Assembly: GCA_026874595.1 (NCBI GenBank)
Contig: CM049314.1
Location: 9,294,729-9,358,728, forward strand
DNA: 64,000 nucleotides
Reading direction: 5' to 3'
Source: Sipunculus nudus
Taxonomy: Eukaryota; Annelida; Sipuncula; Golfingiida; Sipunculidae
In this document: positions 37,180-48,930 of the stretch, piece by piece
Position numbering within the stretch: the stretch's first letter is position 1
How the letters are laid out: each line of letters begins with the position of its first letter
Program-made: the position numbers and the translations under genes
Notes under the pieces: model-generated
What the model saw: the letters and a program-made list of their open reading frames with translations, nothing else
Database searches by the model: none
What the model was told of the DNA's origin: nothing

Positions 37180-37622
37180 CGCCCAAAGCGATGTCGTCGG
37201 GAACATAGAAATTGCGAGGGTGCGTCCGTATTTCCGTCCGTCTGTCGAGCCGTCCGTCTGTCACACATTTGTTAACGCGAAAACTCAGCAAACTTGCAGC
37301 ATAGACGTACCTAATCAAGGTTTAGGTCAGGTTCGAACATGGATGACCTTCAAGCATTTTCAAGGTCACAGTGGCGAATGCTAAAATGATGTTTACAAAA
37401 TAACTCCAAACGAATTTGAAGTTCAGTCATCAAACTTGCAGCATTGATAAACCTTATTAAGGGCTTGGTCAGGTTCGAACGTTGATGCCTTTAACGCATT
37501 TGTCAAGGCCACAGCAGCGATAATGCTTAATAGATGTAAACGCAATAACTGGAAACGAATTTGAGGCAAAGTCACTGAACTTGCAGCATTGACGTACTTC
37601 ATGAAGGGCCAGGTCAAGTTGG
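37180..37622. repeat. ~143-bp tandem repeat, three diverged copies
   Basis: The block CTTGCAGCAT recurs at about 37293, 37435 and 37580 (spacings 142 and 145). Each is followed by 'gacgtacctaatcaagg / gataaaccttattaaggg / gacgtacttcatgaaggg', 'aggtcaggttcgaa' and 'aaggtcacag / aaggccacag'. A leader with CCGTCCGTCTGTC-type sequence precedes it. It is a dispersed-repeat array and not coding. Confidence 0.75.
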
Positions 37623-38187
37623 AATATCGACCCATCTCAAATTTCATACATGTATCCACAATTTCTTTTATTCTAAATATTTCCACATAAGGTGGGGGGG
37701 GGGGGGGTAACATTGTATCTGTTCTACAGATCGACTTGCCCTTGTTTTTCTTGTTTTTCTTTATTTTTTAAAAAAATTCTGTTTGCGCTGAATCTCCAAA
37801 TTGGCTCATTTTCAAAATGCTGAATTTTGGGCACAATATTAGTCGGAGGTAATAGATTTGCCCCCTATTGATTTTTCCCTTTACTTTATTTTCGAGGTCG
37901 CACACTTCATTGCCGATCCCCATTCAGAGACCCCTAGTGGTAGCTTGGCGAATGCTCACTTAATGATTATGTACTGGCATTAACGGCATGTTTCTTTTCC
38001 CCTGAATCCGTGTTCACAATTAAACCAGAGGTGGATTTAGATATTTGCAAAATGTCTGGAATAGTATGATTTAAGTCTAATACCACCTAGTGCTATTTTT
38101 CTTTCTACACTACTGCATGCAAGAGGAATATATATCGAGTCTGCAAGCACTCAAGGTTCACTTGTTTAAATGAGCCAAGGAGTTGAA
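37623..38187. other. Noncoding with a G14 tract
   Basis: G14 at 37694-37707. Otherwise nothing is supported. Confidence 0.4.
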
Positions 38188-38232
38188 CCCCCCCCCCCCC
38201 CCCCCTTTGAAATTCTGTATCCGCCCCCGAAC
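38188..38232 (-). repeat. Poly-C tract at the end of a dispersed repeat fragment
   Basis: C18 (38188-38205), followed on the reverse strand by 'gggggcggatacagaatttc'. The 'gcgg(c)gaatccaag' block at about 29487 is similar. The pattern suggests that some G/C tracts mark ends of one decayed element family. Confidence 0.35.
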
Positions 38233-38619
38233 ACTGCTCAGAGACTGGGACAGATTTATTGTGAACGAAGATTCCTCTCTCTCGAGTTCTGACAAATGCT
38301 TCTTTGGAATATATACACACAATAAAACTTGTTACACGCGACAATCTTTAGATCCTGCAATAAAATGTTCCTGCCACCGAGGTGAGCGTACATCGAGGGG
38401 CAGGCATATTGCTTATGTAGATAATTAAGAAGAGAAATCTGAGCCTACAGGAATACCTCCACGAGGACTCTTGTTTCTAGTATCCTGTACCCCACACAGT
38501 GTCACGATTCATCAACCCGTTCACAAGTAAGCTCCAGGAGAAAGATAAACTGATACAAATGAATAGTCCGACCCTCGGGGAAAGAAATTGGCCTATCCCA
38601 CAATGCTAAATAATCGGTT

Positions 38620-38830
38620 AAATAATTTTATTGCGAATAAGTTCCTAAATGTTATGGATTTTTCTGCAGATAACTAACTACTCAAAAATTTCATCGAAAT
38701 CCGTTAAAAAATTATTACAGACAAACCAGCCACGTAGCCAGCAGGGGTATAACATATTTTTGAAAAGGTTAATCGGATTACCTTAAGTCAATAGACGTAA
38801 GCTATCGGAATAGTGCCCTTTTAATAGTGA
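38620..38830. repeat. SINE-like fragment followed by inverted family A fragment
   Basis: 'caaaaatttcatcgaaatcc', 'ttattacagacaaacc' and 'cagcaggggtataa' match the element at 40675-41035. The end (about 38770-38830), read in reverse, gives 'ttaaaagggcactattccga', matching the start of family A. Confidence 0.45.
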
Positions 38831-40674
38831 TACGGTCATGTTTCTGTGATAGTGCTCTGGTGTTTTATACTCCCTGATGAAAATAGATCTAAACTGTCAT
38901 GTAGACCAAACCTGCTTGCTTAATGTTGCCGACGACGTGACTTTTAAGTATTGCGTGTCGTTTATCAATTACATACATGTTCCTTCATCCTGTAAATGTC
39001 GGTTATTGGTTTAAGGCGCCCCCTCGTTTGGAATAACTAAAACACAAGCGTTTGCTGTTAGCCAGAACAAGGATGTTGATGTTCAGGCATCACTGAGCAC
39101 GGGGAAGCGGCTCTGAACTTGAACAGTTAAATTCCAGACATGTATCGAAGCTTGCACAGAAGTTTTCTCTTCATCCTGAAGCTCACAAACAAAAATGCAA
39201 AAATCATATTGGTTGTCCCATGCTCAATTTAATTAAATACAAAAAAAAGGTTGGGACACAGGAACATTTCGGTCCATGGCAAATAAACACCCACCCAGAG
39301 AAAAATAAAATTTAAATTAAGTGATCCTATTCACTCGAAGCCAGTCTGAGTTTTTTTTAATCTCTGTTAAAGGCGGAAAAGCAGTAGAAGCAGCTTATTG
39401 AATTTTGTTGTTGTGAGCCTTTTATGTACACTTCTGTGTTGTGTGTTAACGGCCGTGACAAATCTAGCGTTTTACTGCCTTGCACCTTAAACACGTATAT
39501 CAAAATAAATGTGCACAAGTTATATGTGTTTTGTCTTTATATTTCTGTTATTTACCCTTGTATTTCCAGAATCACTGATTCGGGATCAGTTTAATGCAGT
39601 CAGTAAAAATATGCAGTTCAATTCTTTTTTTAATATTTACTCATAACTTTAAAGATGTTTTTCTTTTGAAGGTATTTCTTAAGCCAACTGAAATATATAT
39701 TGATTTTAAGCTTGATGTGTGTACCATCTCTTTGCCTTAAAGAGGTTACACCGATATTTTGCACCGGTTCTGGAAAACGTTTTCCTGCGTTGCGTTGTTT
39801 GCAAGCGTCTGAACATAAGGTCATATTATCTGATGGATTCATGAAACAAGATACTAAACGTTCTTGAGTGAAAACATTCCATTTTGAGAGCAGACTGAAC
39901 AAAAAGAAATATGCACATGCACCACTACATTTAATTCCAATAAAAAAATGACCGGAAAGTCTAAACAACTCAGTATTAGACGTAATGTCATTCATTAATC
40001 AATACAAACAGTTTGTGTCGTCTTTATGGAATTATTCTCTCAGTGACATGGATCGGTCACAAACGTCGCACAGTCTAACGTCTAATGTTAGAATACATAG
40101 AGAACGAACCCAGATAACAACAAAATTGAAATGTACTCGGAACTGAATGCAAACGCGAACATAGGGCTTATGACCACATTAATAGAAAATAGCGAAAGCA
40201 CGATAAGAGGCAGAGAAATACTACTAAGGTGCACCCATTTGCCTCTGCCTCTTTATGTCGTGTCAGGGCTGATGGCGACCTTCAGCTGACGATTTACTTC
40301 AAAATATTCATGGTACCAAGTGTATTAAACATTAACCAACGTCCGTAATAAGGTGCCCTTGGCCAGGTTACATCAGATATGTCTAGAAAGAATCAATCGT
40401 TTTCTGAGATATTAAACAAGTTTTGCAAGATACAGTGACGATTACTTCCAATAATTACCAGAGTATTTGGTTTATTCCATGACAGGTCATTTTCAACAGA
40501 AGTTTTTCAAAACACTAATTGGCACTCTTTGATGGAACGGACCATGATTAATGCTAGGGTTTTGATTATCAATGTGTCTGTCGATTTAATATTCATGTAT
40601 GTCACGTGGCATACTGGGGTTACACTAATATTTGAAAATTTGAATTAATTATTCTTAAATACATATATTAACAA
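38831..40674. other. Noncoding, nothing recognised
   Basis: A 121-codon minus-strand frame at 39630-39995 has no domain or splice support and is within the length expected by chance in AT-rich DNA of this size. No repeat was identified. Confidence 0.35.
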
Positions 40675-41035
40675 GATGTCTGAGACGTCAAACCCCGCCC
40701 GTATGATCCTCATGAAACTTTTCTGTTTTCGTCTACATAACATTCACGGGTCAATAACGCCATCCCAGATCACCTCCTGTACAAAGCCAGCCGCTTATTA
40801 CTATGAGTAATTCATTAAAATAAAAAGTCCTAAAATGGGACATAATCCTTTGAATTTCGTTTTTGTGGTGATTCAGATTACCACAACAATTTAACGGACT
40901 GTTATTTTGGGGATTTCTTTATCCTCCACGAAATTCAAACCTTCGAAGTTTAGGGTTATTTGTTCAAATTTGATGACAGACAAACGGAGGGTTAAATACA
41001 ATACCCCCTGCCACCTGGCGGAGGTATAACGAGAC
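40675..41035 (+). repeat. SINE-like dispersed repeat, most complete copy
   Basis: Starts near 'acaagatgtctgagacgtca' and ends with 'gacagacaaacggaggg', 'accccctgccacctggcgg' and 'aggtataacg'. The tail recurs, decayed, at 9440, 38680 and 41340. No pol III boxes were seen, so 'SINE-like' refers to size and dispersal only. A C21 tract lies just downstream. Confidence 0.45.
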
Positions 41036-41059
41036 ATGAAGATTTTGCAATCACAACAA

Positions 41060-41080
41060 CCCCCCCCCCCCCCCCCCCCC
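41060..41080. repeat. Poly-C tract (C21)
   Basis: Twenty-one uninterrupted C just after the SINE-like element. Confidence 0.95.
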
Positions 41081-41259
41081 AGTATCCAAATCGATCACTC
41101 ATGTATTTCCTTTCCGGAGCGTCACGCTGACTAATACGGTGTCAAAGACTCCATTGAACAAAGCGGGTCTTTACAAAGATGAATGCCTCTGTTCACATTT
41201 TTAAAATAATTAATTTAATTGTAAATTTATGATGCCAGATAACCTTCGGATTTTGATTT

Positions 41260-41375
41260 TCTTTGGGTGTATTGAAATTCCACCATGTTTCACCTAATCC
41301 ATATACATATTGCGTAAAGTTGCAAGCTGACAAACCGAAAATACAGCGCCTCTCCACCTTAGGTATAATAAAGGT
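41260..41375 (+). repeat. SINE-like repeat fragment
   Basis: 'attgaaattccaccatgttt', 'agctgacaaaccg' and 'cgcctctccaccttaggtat' follow the order of the 3' half of 40675-41035. Confidence 0.4.
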
Positions 41376-43464
41376 ACTTCATTTGCCCAAGGAGAACCCT
41401 AAGTAATCGGTGCGTATGTATCGTCTTTCACCCATTATATGTGATAAAAAGGGTCAATCTTGGTTAATTAGTACATGTACTTACAACTGAATAAGATTAA
41501 TGACAGGCTATCAGTGGTTTACCTTGGGGTAATGACCCGCTGTAAAGTATTATCAGTGAAATAAGAAATAAAAGATAATCAAGTTAATGTTATCAATCAA
41601 AGCCAGAATAAATGTGCCCATTAGCAAAAAAAAAAAAAAATAAAATAAAAAAAAAACCGCTTGAAGATGTCTTTGTACCTGTAACTGCTCTTTTTCCCTA
41701 GCCATTTGTTTTATAATTAACGTCAGTTAAAACCGGTTCAAACCAGTTTTCCATATAGTTTTCACATATATACACATATATACAGACAGATACTGTTTTA
41801 ATATAACTTTAGAAATTATTGCTCGTGTATTTGATTAATATATTCCTTTTATTACAGTCCATAGATGTTCAAGTTAAGACTGCCGCCCAACACCTCATAT
41901 ATTTGTAGTTTCGTGTCTTCCCTGTCCTCATGTTTCCTAAAGGAAACATAAGAAATCAAATATGTCAGGCATTTTATGAGACCTGTGGTTTCCAGAGAAT
42001 TTACAACACAAAACAAGTCGTGCCTTCACATAAATTATAAAGAAAGTCCGAACAAAAAGAAATCAACTGTTTATCCTGGTAATGATAAATGATAGGAAGT
42101 CATTAAGAGGTTATGCGACGTACACCCAATTTGAGAGAACTATGAAATTCCATCCAGGTAGTTTTCCCCTGTCCCGTATTTAATTGCATGGGAGAGTTTA
42201 AATAAGTATGCATCCTGAACTATGTACAATGAATCTTTTGTAAGTTTGGTATGAAATTACAAGGGAGGGAAGCGTAATTTGGCGTAAAAGGTGTTCATAA
42301 AATATTTTGGTATTGTTGCTGCATTTTCCTTACACATTCGTTCAATATATGTGTTCTCCCATGGTTTTGCGGTATCATGTGATGTAATAATTAATAGAGT
42401 CTTTATCACATTGATGGGAACCCAAGCATTTCGTTGGTGTACGTGACTGCATACAGGTCGTTTGTTAATATTCCCTGATCAATACTAGTATAGATATTAA
42501 CTGTAAATTTAATAAGTTCTGAAGAAATCACAGGAATTAGTTACCAAAATGTACATTTATCTCCAATATCCATCAACAAAACATGTCTACCCTGTCTGAT
42601 TATTCTGTCGTCTCTGTACAAAACAAGTAACAGTTGAAGATACAGATGAATTTCATGTAGGAATAACATGTCTGAGGAGTGTGTCATGTAGTAAATGAAA
42701 GCTAAAGGTTAGAAGATTCGATCAATCACCTAATAATAATATTTATGAGGGAAATGGTGGCGGTTGGATCAGAGGTTTGGTTTCAGTTATTAAAAAAGTT
42801 ATGAGTTAACTATAAGTGAAATCCAAATATCATCTTCCCTAGGTTTTGATCAAGATCCCTCCCTATTTAACTTTATTCATTTCTATTTGTACTCAACATT
42901 CATAAAAGATACAAAATACCCATTTTCACAAATATATTGATACATTTAAGACAATTTGACTTATATCGTTTCACTGGGTTTATGAGTTTTACTCTAGACA
43001 TGTCACTAATGACCGCGTGATAATGACACTTGTGCCAGTTCACATTCCTCTAGAGTAAAATGTATGTTATTTGGATCTGCTTCTTCATTGGCCTTGTCCT
43101 GTCTAGTGGTGACCACCGATCCTGATCTTGTTGCCCTCATAAAGTGTATTCATATGTCACAGACAGTCTGAAAAATGTGTTCCGGTAAAAAAATTATACA
43201 ACACCGAGGTCGTTTCTGTACAACATCTATCAATCATTTCAACACATGACGGAATCTTTACATCTCCAATTTACCTTGGGGTCTTCTAGAGGTTTGCTTT
43301 CATTCTAGCTTCTGATATCAAGTTTAAAAAGATTGGCGCAAGATTTGTTGAATATTTCGCACTGGCAATCACCATACTCGAGTTTACGAAATATCTAACA
43401 TTGATCCAGACGACTGCTAAGTAAACTGACGTATATAAAAACGCTTAAAGTAATGGCAGTTTTT
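41376..43464. other. Noncoding; A-rich tract only
   Basis: A-rich simple sequence lies at 41626-41656. No open frame of 60 codons or more exists on either strand in this stretch, and no repeat was identified. Confidence 0.45.
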
Positions 43465-43565
43465 TTATATGGTCCCGCCTAGGCGGGTTTCTGATAGTGG
43501 TCAGGCTTTCCGGCCGTCTGTACGTCACACTCACTCGCACTACCTCAACAACCTAAGAGCGATTG
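43465..43565. repeat. Possible dispersed repeat fragment
   Basis: 'ggtcccgcctaggcgggttt' contains the near-palindrome CCCGCCTAGGCGGG. The 'ccggccgtctgtacgtcaca' that follows is like the leaders of other repeats in the window (37240, 21225). Weak evidence. Confidence 0.3.
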
Positions 43566-44690
43566 TATGATTTTTTTAAATGAAAATCGGTGCATTTTAG
43601 TGTTTTGGTGATATAAAATTTAACCCAGTCTAGTATCCAATTATTTAAGATTCTCTAGGCTCGCATTATTTTTAGAACTATTCAGGCGTTTGCATAAAGT
43701 TCATGCTAAAAGTTACGTCCATGAGAGTATGTTCGCCGTTGAATTTTTTATCGCCATCAGCCCGTCATCTATAAGTTCTTTAGGCGCAATATCTGATATA
43801 AAAGTTTCAGCGGTTGCCATTAAAATTTTACTGAAGATTGTTTCATGCAGGAAGATATGAAACAACAAATATTATTGCTGCTTCCAGAATTATATACTGG
43901 TAATCTAGGTATTGATGTGGTTGAAAGGATGTCATGGTGGTATTAGCAGGATAGTCCTATTTTAAAGTCGGTCACAAAATGCTTTCCCAGAGGATTTTAT
44001 GTTTTCTTTCCCAAGACTTGTTCCCCATCTGTCCTCCATAACAAAAAAAGTGAATCACATTGTTCTTATACGTAGTTGGTAGCAGGTCTATCCGAAATGG
44101 AGTGTTCACTCGAGCAGCGACCCGAATTTGAAACCTAAAAAAACTTAAGCCCCTAAAGGAAACACTTTTTCCCCTGCTCTACTGAATCCCTTCTTTATTT
44201 CATCTAACAACATCTGGAAGGATGAAGCATTAACTGACAATACTTTCAGACATTCTCAGAGGCACAGGTGTGTTGCTACCTCAGCATGCCACCCGTGATG
44301 CCTTTCAAGTATTTAACGATCAATTTTTTTCTTCTATTGAATCACAATTATGCTTTAGATCACCTGCAACGATGCTAAACTTACTACGTTGCATCGGGTA
44401 ATCACATCTTCATTGTATTATGTATGAGGGGCAGTACAAATATACCAGTTCATATAACGCAACAAAATGTGTTCTTCAAGATCTTTTTGGTTCTTTGAAG
44501 AGACGCACCACATGACACTTGCCCCGGGAAGTTCACTTATGTGACACCTCCACAATCACCATTGAAGGTTTTCCTCTGTGTGTTCCTGAGCTTTCGTCTG
44601 AAGTCTTGTAAACATGGAATTATTTTTATTTTCCCAATGCCGCATATCAGTTGGGATATAGATCGCCTGATATCCTAATCGCCAAGTTTT
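43566..44690. other. Noncoding, nothing recognised
   Basis: No supportable feature. Confidence 0.4.
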
Positions 44691-44693
44691 TTG

Positions 44694-44770
44694 CATGCCG
44701 GAAATCTTCGATTTCTGCAAGCGGGTTGGTCAGCTGCGTCTGTTTGTTTGTTTGTTTTTTTGTGCCTTTT
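44694..44770. repeat. Repeat fragment related to the 21.2-kb array leader
   Basis: 'gcgggttggtcagctgcgtc' followed by 'tgtttgtttgtttg' parallels 'agcatgttggtcagttgcgt' and 'gtttgtctgtctgt' at 21185-21235. Confidence 0.4.
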
Positions 44771-47497
44771 GAGGTTTTAGACTTTACGTTCTATATATAA
44801 ACATTTTGATCGGTTTGTACATATACAGTTCATTGTGTCTGGTCCCGAATGAGAAAAACATTAAAATATGACGATTCAGTGACTATACCCAAAATCAGTA
44901 TCCAAGGCACATCAAAGTTAGGGGCTCTTTACTACGCATTAATACAAGTAGAAAGCAGAACTATGTTAAGGTGAAAGGAGCTGCGCTGTTTAAGGAAAAT
45001 TATTAAATCCTAAATATTAATAATCCTTTAATATAAGATATTAAATAAATGTGTCGATTCTGGCATATTATACAATTACACATTTGTCATGCCACAAACG
45101 CCCAATATTGATATCGTGTAAATGAAAGGTGAGAGTAAAAGGAGTTAATGTAATCACGTCTAAAGTTTTAATCTATAGTGGTGTGGCGAAATCTTTATCA
45201 TCTGAGCTCAGAGATCTCTGTGTTAATACGTAATAGCATAATGCTGACGGATCATTTATGTGGCATCTGCAAAAACCTTGACTTCGCAGCCTCGGTGCGA
45301 TCAGGATGGTCCAGACCAAGTGAAACATAGTCGGTTTTTAAATGGAAGGTTTCTGTATGATTACCTGGATACCGTTAAGGAAATCAATCACGTAGTCAGC
45401 AATATTCGATTAATAAAGATAAAACCAAAATCACTCTTATGATCATCAATCATTCCGTAGTTTCAAACAAATTGTTCAGCCACATACCTGGAGCCTCGGT
45501 TATGTGTGTGTGCGAGGCGGTTGTAGTTGCTGTTAAAGCAGTGATTTATCTTCATTTAATTCCTAGCCTTGGATGCAATTTTCAAAGCTATGGTGACTTC
45601 TGTTATGTGCGGAACAATTGGCCGTGACCGACTCTGATGAACCGGTAGCGTTAATTGAGTGGAACGACAGAACGGCAGAAACTCTGCTCATAATAACGAG
45701 AGAAAGGATTGACTTACAACGTGTCCCCGGGCCGAGTTAGACTGATCTTGCTTGAATAATCATTAATTTTCTCATACACCAGTATATAAAAATCTGTATC
45801 TATTAAAGACACAAGGCTTTTATTGAAAGTGTTTTCATATATATATATGTGTGTGTGTGTGTATATTTATTTCTAAAAAGGAATTTAGAGATGATGTTAC
45901 TTTTGTGGAACCTTTGTAGAATATAAAATGAATGTTTATACCAAAAGTGTCACTATACTATCACGGCTGTCCATATGCTAATTGTTTCTCAATACTTCCC
46001 CTTCGGTGTTATAAACGCATAGGATAACATTAATAAGGATTAATTAAAACGTATCGGAATGAATCTCCTGCGTGTCCGGGCGAAAATATGACACTTCTAT
46101 CAAAGTCAAAAGCTCTACATGAGACATAAAATAGTTACTCCGGGCATGTTATGGTGCGAGACTGCGTATTATTTCAGTCTTATAACGAGTCGGTGCATTT
46201 GCTGTCTGGTCGTGCGAGGTTTCTTCTTTCAAGGGATTTTTACACACAAAGACATCAAGACAGGTATTCGCCTGGAAATCATAGAAGCAGAACTTGTTTC
46301 TCGGCCGACTTTATGTTAGACAGTGTAAAGATGCACCCAGTCTGTTGATATTAATGGTATACCACTGGTTGATGATGGTCCATACACTCTAGGTGTAACT
46401 GCCTGTTTTCCAAAGAGGTTTCATTGATTCTACATGTTGTTCTGAATTGTTGGTGTCATACATAACTTGGACATAAAAACTTACAAAAAAATACCACAAC
46501 ATAACAGGTTTATCACCTATTTGTTTCGAGGAATCTAATTGCAGGGATCAAGGTTAGATATGCAAATACTATATGCCACGTGACGCATCAGCTGACCTGA
46601 AACAATGCCTTATACCTGTCGGCGCATTAACATCTGTCACCATTTGGAAGCCGGCGAGCCTGCGCTTGAGGCCAAAGCGGACCACGGCTCATGTACTAAA
46701 GGTTTGTTCTATGCAAAGGATACATAAGAGAACATACCGAGAGGTACATCAGGCGCAGGTTCGTCTTGTCACATTAGAGCGCATATCAAAGGCATAAAGT
46801 GCAGCACTATCGCCCGTCTTTAAACATTGAGAACTTCCTCGGGTTGGGTGTCGACCTATGCACAATTTGTTATTTGTTATAGTCTGATTGGATATTACTG
46901 ATCTTCGTTGTAATCAAGAAGGCGTTATATTGGTTGCTTGAAGCGATAGGTCTACGAAAGGAAATAAAAAAACGGCATTTTTCTATTAATAATAGTATAG
47001 ATGCCATGGTTGGTTTGGTGATGACACGGTGTCTAATAATACCAGGGTGGGACACCCATCAGTAGTTTAATAAGAGGACCGTGAAGACGTGGTTTTATCA
47101 AGTTAGAGGTAAACCCACGGTGATAGGATCATATCCCCAGCGTCATCACGCATCACATCACAACTGGACGCTGAGAACGCTTTATCATTATCCTAAAGCT
47201 ACATATAATCTCCATAAGTCAAGTCATACTAACAAAAGACTCTGTCGGACAGCGCTGTGGTGTTGCAGGCAGTGTGTGGGAGTCGCGCTAACCATCCACG
47301 AGTCAGTGAACCTTACCATTGGGCTCTTAAATAGGTCCAGTTGAACATTTGTTTCGCAGGAGTAACCACCGTTCCCTCTCCGTACGGGTAATAACATATG
47401 ATATATCAAGGATTACTTTTGGTGACTCTATACAGATACGTGGATATAAGTTCAGCAACCCCTGGCTCCGTTTGTGATTGCTTATACTGGTGACCGG
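44771..47497. other. Noncoding upstream region of the plus-strand gene
   Basis: Contains an (AT)n-(GT)n microsatellite at 45838-45862. No other repeats or exons were recognised. Proximal promoter elements other than the TATA box were not identified. Confidence 0.4.
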
Positions 47498-47506
47498 TAT
47501 AAAAGG
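47498..47506 (+). promoter_or_regulatory. TATA box of the plus-strand gene
   Basis: TATAAAAGG is a consensus TATA box. An initiator-like TCATCACT lies about 28 bases downstream (near 47521-47528). The first ATG with a good context is at 47595, giving a short leader of about 70 bases. Spacing supports a real core promoter. Confidence 0.6.
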
Positions 47507-47525
47507 TGCGCGCTGATACCTCATC

Positions 47526-47594
47526 ACTGCCCTCAGACTGAGGGGTATACACAATTTTAAGCATTAGGAGGTATTTCTTTGTATTTCTATCACC
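47526..47594 (+). other. Predicted 5' untranslated leader
   Basis: Runs from the putative initiator to the ATG. It has no upstream ATG in the leader and an in-frame TAG at 47565-47567, which fixes 47595 as the earliest possible start in this exon. The exact transcription start is inferred from TATA spacing. Confidence 0.45.
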
Positions 47595-47723
47595 ATGTCT
47601 GTACCGGATAACACCATGACGTCCAATGCTTACAGCTGGATGTCGCAGAAACAAACCAGCAATGGGACAGCAACGTTTCGGGTTCCACAGACAAATGGAG
47701 TAGCGCTGCATCCAAACGAACAG
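47595..47723 (+). CDS. First coding exon (43 codons) of an unrecognised spliced gene
   Basis: ATG at 47595 in a good context (CACCATG) opens a 129-nt exon ending NEQ and followed by donor CAG|GTAAAA, in phase 0. It begins MSVPDNTMTSNAYSWMSQKQ and is rich in S, T, N and Q with no hydrophobic stretch, so there is no signal peptide or membrane segment. That suggests a flexible cytoplasmic N-terminal region. It joins in frame to 62640-62816. The consensus TATA box 97 bases upstream, the in-frame stop ten codons upstream and codon use unlike the surrounding AT-rich DNA all support a real start. The family was not recognised. Minus-strand frames over this exon are shadows. Confidence 0.72.
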
Positions 47724-47847
47724 GTAAAAATAAAACAAATTTTGTCCTAATAGTTCTTAACATTTTTGATTGTCTAAACATAATAAGAAGGAATGGTACA
47801 AAATATTCAACCATTATACTGTTACAACAATTACTTGGTTTCTTTGT

Positions 47848-48930
47848 ACAGAGAAAGACTGTAACTGTTACAGATTCTGTCAAATGAACTTTGTACGGAG
47901 ACAGACTGTAACTGTTACAGATTCTGTCAAGTGAACTTTGAACAGAAGCAGACTGTAACTGTGGCAAATTCTGTCAAGTGAACTTTGTACGTACAGAGGC
48001 AGGCTGTTACTCTGACATATTCTGTCAAGTGAGCTTTGTACAAAGGCAGGCTATTCCTCTGACAGATTCTGTCAAGTGAACTTTGAACAGAGGCAGACTG
48101 AAACTGTGGCAAATTCTGTCAAGTGAACTTTGTACGTACAGAGGCAGGCTGTTACTCTGACATATTCTTTCAAGTGAGCTTTGTACAAAGGCAGGCTATT
48201 CCTCTGACAGATTCTGTCAAGTGAGCTTTGTACATAGGCAGGCTGTGATTTGCAGAGTATGTAAACCGAGGTTTGTACAGAGAAAGACAGGCTGTAACTG
48301 TTACAGATTCTGTCAAGTGAACTTTGTACGGAGACAGGCTGTAACTGTTACAGATTCTGTCACGTCTTTGAACAGAGGCAGACTGTAACTGTTACAGATT
48401 CTGTCAAGTGAACTTTGTACGGAGACAGGCTGTGACTGTTACAGATTCTGTCAAGTGAACTTTGTACGGAGACAGGCTGTAACTCTTACAGATTCTGTCA
48501 AGTGAACTTTGAACAGAGGCAGACTGTAACTGTTACAGATTCTGTCAAGTGAACTTTGAACGGAGACAGGCTGTAACTGTTATATATCCTGTCAAGTGAA
48601 ATGTGTACAGAGGCAGGCTATCATTCTAATAGATTCTATCAAGTGGACCTTGTACAGAGGAATTCTGCAGCTGTGACGGATTCCATCCAGTGAGCTTTGT
48701 ACAGAGGCAGACTACAGATGTGACATATTTTGCCAAGTGAGCTTTGTACAGAGACAGGCTTTAACTTGCAGATTCTGAAAAGCGAGTTTTGTACAGATAA
48801 AGACTGTAACTGTTACAAATTCTGTCAAGTAAACTCTGAACAGAGGAATACTGCAGCTGTGACGGATTCCATCCAGTGAGCTTTGTATAGATGCAGGTTG
48901 CAGCTGTGACAAATTAGTTTGAGTAAACAA
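47848..48930. repeat. ~48-bp palindrome-containing minisatellite in intron 1
   Basis: About 20 diverged units of 46-58 bp follow the pattern 'ttgtacggagacaggc', 'tgtaactgttacag', 'attctgtcaagtgaac'. Most central units contain CTGTAAC-T-GTTACAG, a 7-bp inverted repeat with a 1-bp spacer. Units near 48600-48930 are increasingly diverged ('ctgcagctgtgac'), and traces continue to about 49170. The array starts only 125 bases after exon 1. Long minus-strand frames here (47590-48112, 48712-49218) reflect the 48-bp, 16-codon periodicity and are not genes. Confidence 0.92.

Noticed and set aside
36861-37275. Long frames open on both strands
   Set aside because: They overlap each other and run into a dispersed repeat. 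Neither has a domain or splice support.
39630-39995. 121-codon minus-strand frame
   Set aside because: No domain and no supporting signals. The length is compatible with chance.
47590-48112. Minus-strand frames with 16-residue repeats over the plus exon and minisatellite
   Set aside because: The 48-bp unit is a multiple of three, so one frame stays open by periodicity. The true exon is on the plus strand.
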